Below are positions 58,147-64,000 of a stretch of 64,000 nucleotides of DNA, piece after piece. A program made the position numbers and the translations under genes. Every line of letters begins with the position of its first letter. The stretch's first letter is position 1. The notes under the pieces were generated by a model, which had not been told where the DNA came from, made no database searches, and saw only the letters and a program-made list of their open reading frames with translations. Origin of the DNA: Dipylidium caninum (taxonomy: Eukaryota > Platyhelminthes > Cestoda > Cyclophyllidea > Dipylidiidae); contig QEYB01000766.1 of NCBI GenBank assembly GCA_017562135.1, positions 930,001 through 994,000 on the forward strand. Direction: 5' to 3'.

Positions 58147-61100
58147 TCACTTTGGTATAGCGCGGCTTTCCGACAGCCTAGCTTATAACCTGCTACCACT
58201 TTTGATTTTAAAATGCGGTTTTTATATTTTGCTTTATGCCACAAAGAAATTAATTTTAAGGTATTTTCCATTTTTGCAATTGTGTATTGTATTATTGACG
58301 AAGATTGCGAACGGCTTCTTCAGTCGTCTTTAGCATTTACAGCCCTACACTATTTCCTTAAGATGCCATAACCTACTTTTTTTGCGTAATACTAGTGATG
58401 TGAACCGCTGTAATCAGGTTTAATCGGGAGAGACGAAGGCCAATAACGAAAATTGTAGATTTAGCACTACAGTACAAAAATACTAGTCTGAAATAAGTAG
58501 GGACAGTTTTTGAGAATTTAGGTGTAAATTCCCTACACTTATAAATTACACGCCTAGAACGCCCAAATTTGTCGTAATCTTGCGACTACTCGTTGACCTT
58601 TACTCCTTGCCTTCAGGTCCTTTTTAACTATCTTTCTGTTGAGCTTTGGTAAAACTATAAGGAAAACCTACCTGAAGGTTATTCGCTTTTGTCGAGGTGA
58701 TTTACATCCCCTCATCCCGTGCTGTAATCTTCTTCCTCTTCCGTAGCCCTTACTCTTTCTTTATAAACAATTTGATACATTTTTTGGAAACCTGCTCAAC
58801 ATATGAACTACATCTTCACCAAAACAGTTAGCAAATGTTAAGTGCGTCCCATTGAGTAAGCCACTCATTGGCTACCCATGCCTCTCCCGCATTGAGGCTC
58901 TCTTTTCAATCACTTATTTTTATACACCGAAGAAATTGGTGTTTGTATCCTACAAAGTTGACGTCGTTATTCAGTACCTTCTGTACGCTTGGAAACTAAA
59001 ATTTGTTAAGCCGATTCTACTTAGCGCACAGTTAAGTGTTCATTGAACGTTCACAAATCTGCTTGCATGTCATCTGGCAATACTTCGAAATAGTTGAGAT
59101 TCCTATTTGGAGTCTGTATTCCTCAGAAGTCAAATGTGCAAAAGTGAGGAGTGGAGTTCCTCTATTTCAATAACAAAAGGTACATGAATAATTGGCACTC
59201 GTGCTTTCTTCAGTGCCTTGCAATGGTCCTGTTACCCGCCATCCAGGCGCAAAGAATAATGTGACCTTATAGATGCTTTTCAACCCCTAATTATCCACCA
59301 TCTGGAGTGAAGTAAATTGGACGATAGTTTCAAGTAGCTTATATCTTTACAATCTCAACAAAAATACAGGAAATCTCGGACAGAAGGAGAAAGAAGGAGA
59401 CCTCCATGAACGGATTCGGCAACACCCTATTGAGCTTTATGCATATCAGTTGCAGAATGGAAAATGGAGTCAAGGAAAACACTATTAAATAGCTTTGCTG
59501 TCATCTAGATGTCTAAACACAGGGAAAAGAATATTGCTAGTTAGACGTAAAATACCTCTCTTAACCCGTGGGTTTGTGTGTACGAATAGAGGAATGAAAT
59601 ATCGCTATGGCTGGGTAATGCCTTGTTTCTCTCGACCTAGAAGAACCCGAGCGGGAAGCGGTGAGGGAAGACGGCTTAAGGTAAACCTAGCTTAAAGTGC
59701 GCTCTCGATATTGAGACAGAGATTGTAGAGGAGGTAGTCGACCTCGTCGTAGGTGCGCCGCGGGCGCCCGACAGCTCGGTTCTGTGTCAGAAGGGGTTGG
59801 CTGAGCGAGATGGCGGCGGACGTGGTGGTCTTGAAGGCGGCGAGGGGAACGGCGCGTGCACGAGACCAGGGGCGGGGGCGAGGGCTGCGCCTCCACCGCG
59901 GGCGGGGTCAAGGGGTGGCGTCGGTGGGGATGGGGAAGACACACTACCGCTCCCTGCAGGGGCACGATCGACGGAGCTGCCGAGGCATCACCTCAATTTT
60001 AAAAGAAAATACTGTTGATTTTGCCATCCTGAGCTCTGAGTTGCGTGCCGCAACGACGTCTGGCTATAGCCTGGCCCTCTGCCCATCTGGTTTTGGTACA
60101 ACGGCAATGTGGCAATTTCCCTTTCCGTCCACACAGTCGACTGATATTGTGAAGCCGAGTCACGAGGGCGCCTTCAGACTATACACAAAACTGTGAACGC
60201 TTTTGTCGGGCATTTAAAACCCCCCTGCATTAACCATGTTCGGCCCAAAAAGAAGGAATGAAAATAAGGGTTTGCGGCACAACTAATGATTTGTTCTCGC
60301 CAACACTCATTGCAAACTGCCTGATTTCTAACTAGACACTCCCCTCCGATAAACTAAAATAAGTCAGGTGGGGTATTCAATTTTCCAAAATACACATGAC
60401 ACTTGATAACCTCTAAGCTGCATTAAAATGGGACGCAAGTACGTTTAATGAGTAAAAAGTGCCCGTCAAAATCGCTTCTTGTCGACTTTTTCCACCTCGG
60501 GAGGAAGAAGGCTCGCCTCGCCTCGCCGCGGTGATACTGCGTCTGACAGCCGAAGGGCCTGACATTGTGTTGTGCCTCTTTTGGCAAGTTTTCCAAATGA
60601 AACCCTTACCAAATAGCAACCTCCATACTTATTTTAACAACTTATGGGATTTTAGGTGCAAATATACGCATGCATGCGGTATTCCGCTGTCCTCTTAGCG
60701 GGAGAAAGTTTCACCTCTCGAGGTGGCCTAACTTCGATGCCGATGGGTCTCGGCACGTGTGGAGACGCTCATCTTGACTGAGTTAAATGGCCCGGGGAAA
60801 AAGAGAACAAATCGCCAACATCGGAGGACGTCCCTCAATGCTTATGGCACCTATTCCGTGTCACACCGGGCGGACGTGTTTAGAGCGCACCTTCGAGACG
60901 CGGTTTACGGGAGTCGATGCGTATCCTGCCGCGTCGTTGTCGTTGTCTCCCCTGGTCAGTGGTTTGGAATGCTTCCGAAGGTGCCGACAGACGAGTTACC
61001 GTGCCACCACTGGGTGCGACGAATGCAGCTGTCCTGGAGCCGTGGGAGAACGGCATGCCTAGCTCCGGTCGCGGGGGATGTCGATGGGAGTGGTGGACAC

Positions 61101-64000
61101 CGCGGACGAGTCGAGGGATCGCCGCTTCTCGTGGTGACGGGCGGTCCCTCGTGTCGCTGCTCGTGACTTCTGAGGCGCGCCGAGACGGTGCTGGCTGCGG
61201 CACCGCATGCTGATGATGCTGGTGGTCGTGGTGGTGGTGGTGGTGGAAATCGTGATGGTGATGAGGCTGAGAGTGATGGGCGCAGGATGTCGTTCGCTGT
61301 CGACGAGGAGCATCTCCCTTGGTGAACTCAAAAGGCTTCATTGTGCTGAACGTTGTTCCTCTTAATTTATCGCCGCTGAGGTTGTTGGGCAGGCTAAAAT
61401 TGCCAGGTTAAGTCCTTTCAGCCCCTCTGTTTGACACAATGTCTGCTCGTGATAAAGTGAATACTTCTTTTGAAGCCTTCACTATGGGCCTCTACAAAAA
61501 CTTCCATTTATTCACTCGCACACATTTCCAAATTGGCATTTTGGCAACAAACCAACTCCACTACTTTGCCTTCTACTGAATGCTCCCGTGTGCGGTCAAG
61601 GGGAGGACGCTCGTCCTCACATCGTCGATTCGTGGCGCGGCGATTCTCTGCCACCGGCCTCCGAAGCCCCGGGTGGGACGTCACTGCAGTCTGGGCGCGT
61701 GGTTGAGGCCATCGCCTCGCAGAGTCAGCGACGTGCCCATTCCTCGTAATGCATCACAGGCAACGTCGTACAAGCATTCTCCCCTGGCGTGCCGACATGA
61801 CCGGCGATGTCGCAGCGCGGCGACATTTGCCGGCAACCGTGAACAGCACCAACCCGGCGACGGCGACAGCGAGGGCGACGCAGCCCGGGCAGGGCGCCAC
61901 TCGCTTCGCACAACCTCAAATTTAGCAGCACACGTCCCAGTCCACCGAGTCGCCTGCAGCTCAGCTGCCATTCCAGCCGCTGCGAGCCGCCCCGGCGTCA
62001 GTCGGGCCTCGCCGGAGCTCCCGTCTCGGCCAACGCCTTCATTAATAATGCGGGGCCACACAAAGTCGGTTCTGGGCACGTTTAGCCTCAATCTGGTCTG
62101 CGGCACGGGGGGGGACCGCTGGGGTGTGACGACCACCCGCCGCCCCGAATTGAAAGTGCCTGCTCCCGCTCAACTTCCCGTGGGGTGAAATTACGCCCTG
62201 AATTTTAAAAAGGGGGCGGAGGGGGCCGGAAATGGTGCGTTGTGGTGGCTGGAAAGTACACGGCGACACGAGGTTCACCCTCGCGCGTGCTCGACAGGAA
62301 AGTGCGAATTGCGCCAAGAAAGTCCAACTTCCGAATCACCTTTTGAATGCCAACCAAGTGTTTCCCAAACGAAATGCAGACTGCTTAAGTAACCGCCAGT
62401 CTAAACAATTATTAGTGTACAAAATGGTAAATTAGGCAAAAATACGAAATTGGGTGACTGTTAGACAATCAAAGGGCGGGAGAGATTTTCAATGGATTTG
62501 CCCATTGACCGGGGGAAAAAGTGGCGTCTAACGCACGCTGCCACTCTCTTTCGCAGCCCTGACGGGGATGCGGCAGGAGGCCCAAAAGAAGCCTGGTGTC
62601 ACTCCTCCCCGTCAAACGGAGCGGAGTGCGGGAGGAGGGGGGGGGAGACGGGGGACGAGGGACGGGGGCGCCTACCCGACGGGTTGGGTCAGCGATCGCG
62701 TCACCGCCGGAGGCCGTTGCTGTCGCGGAGGTTGGCGGAAGCGATGCAGCTGCGGCTGCCGTGGCTGCGAGTGGCGACCGGCCTCCTGGTCACTCGTCTT
62801 CCTGACCGAAGGGCCGATGCGCGGCAAAGTGGTCGGTTGAGGGCGGTGGGAGTGCTTTTGCGGCGGTTGCTGTTGTGCATGGCGACGAGGGTGGCGCAGG
62901 TCTCGAGGTGTGTGAACGGCGGGCGAGGCGGTTGTCGACGGGGCTGGCGGTCTCTCCACGAGCAGAAGCCGCACCCGCTGTGAACCGCAGCGGGTGCACT
63001 GCTTGAGCAGCGGTAGAATAGCGGTGAGACCACCGCTGCCGCCACTGCCACCGCCGTTGCCGTCGCCCTTCTGCGTCCCCATCCTCGTTTCGGCGGAGGG
63101 GTCGACGATGACTCGGTGGAGGATTAACGGGCCCGAGGCGTCGGCGGAGTCCCCTTTCCCCGTACCCGCCAATCTCGACGGTGCCTGCGGCGACGGCAGA
63201 GAGGACAGACGTGTCTGCACCGAATGACTGCGCGTCTCCACGTGGAGGGGATTCGTGCCTCTGTCCAGCCTTTGCACTGACGACTCCGGTTCAACCGTTC
63301 TCTCGTCCCCGGTTGCGCTGAAATCAACACTCATTGGACAGAGAGCGTGTGCGTTCACCAGCGGCGAGTGTGACATTTCACTGTGAACCGGTCTTGTGAG
63401 CCTCGGGCGGTGCTCACCTCAACTCGCGCGTAAAACCCCGGCACTTAAATGTCAGTTATGAAACCTCTTCCTTTAGATTCCTCGCTTATGCCCTGATGCT
63501 TCTAGACGTGCTGTAAGGCTCGTCAACACGCCCTTGTGCATTCGCGGAACCAATTCCACGCTTAAACACTACCCACGGCGTTGGGCAGGCGCCTCGTTGC
63601 TGTGACCAGCGGCAAGACGATGGATGCCCCAAACGCCCGCCACCCGCCCGAGCAGCCAGCTTCGGCCGTCAGGCGGTCGTTTCCGGGCCCATCGAGGCCG
63701 GAAGAACGCAGCTCGAGAGGTGAGTTAGCAAACTCCGCCCCAAGCCGACTCAGGGGTGGCTCGGAGCGCCAGCCCGCACTGCGGAGGTGGCTAGTGGCAG
63801 ACGGAAGGGACAGTCTCCCTCGAGCACGGACACGAGAACCATCACGACTGTGGCAACTTCGAACCCTCCGCGGGGGAAGCGAACCACGTTGTAGGGACAT
63901 CTGTCAGCACTTTTTGGCCCAAAATCTGCCAGTGAGTGGCCAGATTTCCGCCATGGTCTGCGGGTAGCAGACATTCGAGAGCAATTAAGGGTGCCCACCT

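Overview
This is a nuclear window from a eukaryote, almost certainly a metazoan and most probably a parasitic flatworm. The evidence is many spliced, animal-type genes (PAR-6, CHMP5, NKAP, PSPH, SMC3, Asteroid, a CREBL2-like bZIP) combined with very short GT-AG introns. I measured introns of 28 to 35 nt in ASTE1, SMC3, PAR-6, CHMP5, CREBL2 and the NO VEIN-like gene, and a second class of about 60 to 90 nt. That two-class pattern fits tapeworms (Cestoda) best, but the phylum call is an inference from gene structure and not a sequence match.

Layout. 487-11663 (+): the 3' three quarters of an M1 zinc aminopeptidase in GC-rich sequence with long introns. 11.9-13.5 kb (-): two candidate unrecognised genes. 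14234-14606 (+): a tiny CREBL2-like bZIP. 17331-18318 (+): CHMP5 (ESCRT-III). 18699-19080 (-): a COX6A-like gene made only of exons shorter than 50 codons. 19620-38742 (+): a giant gene of about 34 exons, about 2,720 codons, with a sacsin/GHKL-like ATPase domain in the middle and a DUF3883 (NO VEIN C-terminal) domain at the end. 39477-40487 (+): NKAP. 40664-42269 (-): phosphoserine phosphatase. 43514-45041 (-): PAR-6. 47480-47922 (-): a weak small gene candidate. 48223-50453 (-): Asteroid homolog 1. 51171-58128 (-): complete cohesin SMC3 apart from one apparent missing base. 58.1-64 kb: mostly unassigned. The last 4 kb are GC-rich and hold candidate minus-strand exons.

The genes do not form a pathway; they are ordinary housekeeping, cell-polarity and trafficking genes on one chromosome arm. 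Tail-to-tail pairs are M1 aminopeptidase/11.9-kb candidate, CHMP5/COX6A-like and NKAP/PSPH. COX6A-like and the NO VEIN-like gene are head-to-head, 539 bp apart. PSPH, PAR-6, the 47.5-kb candidate, ASTE1 and SMC3 all run on the minus strand.

The most notable content is the full-length NO VEIN-like ATPase gene. Splice joins were worked out by hand from GT/AG positions and reading-frame phase, and they close in frame for NO VEIN-like, CHMP5, CREBL2-like, COX6A-like, PSPH, PAR-6 and ASTE1. SMC3 closes after adding one base.
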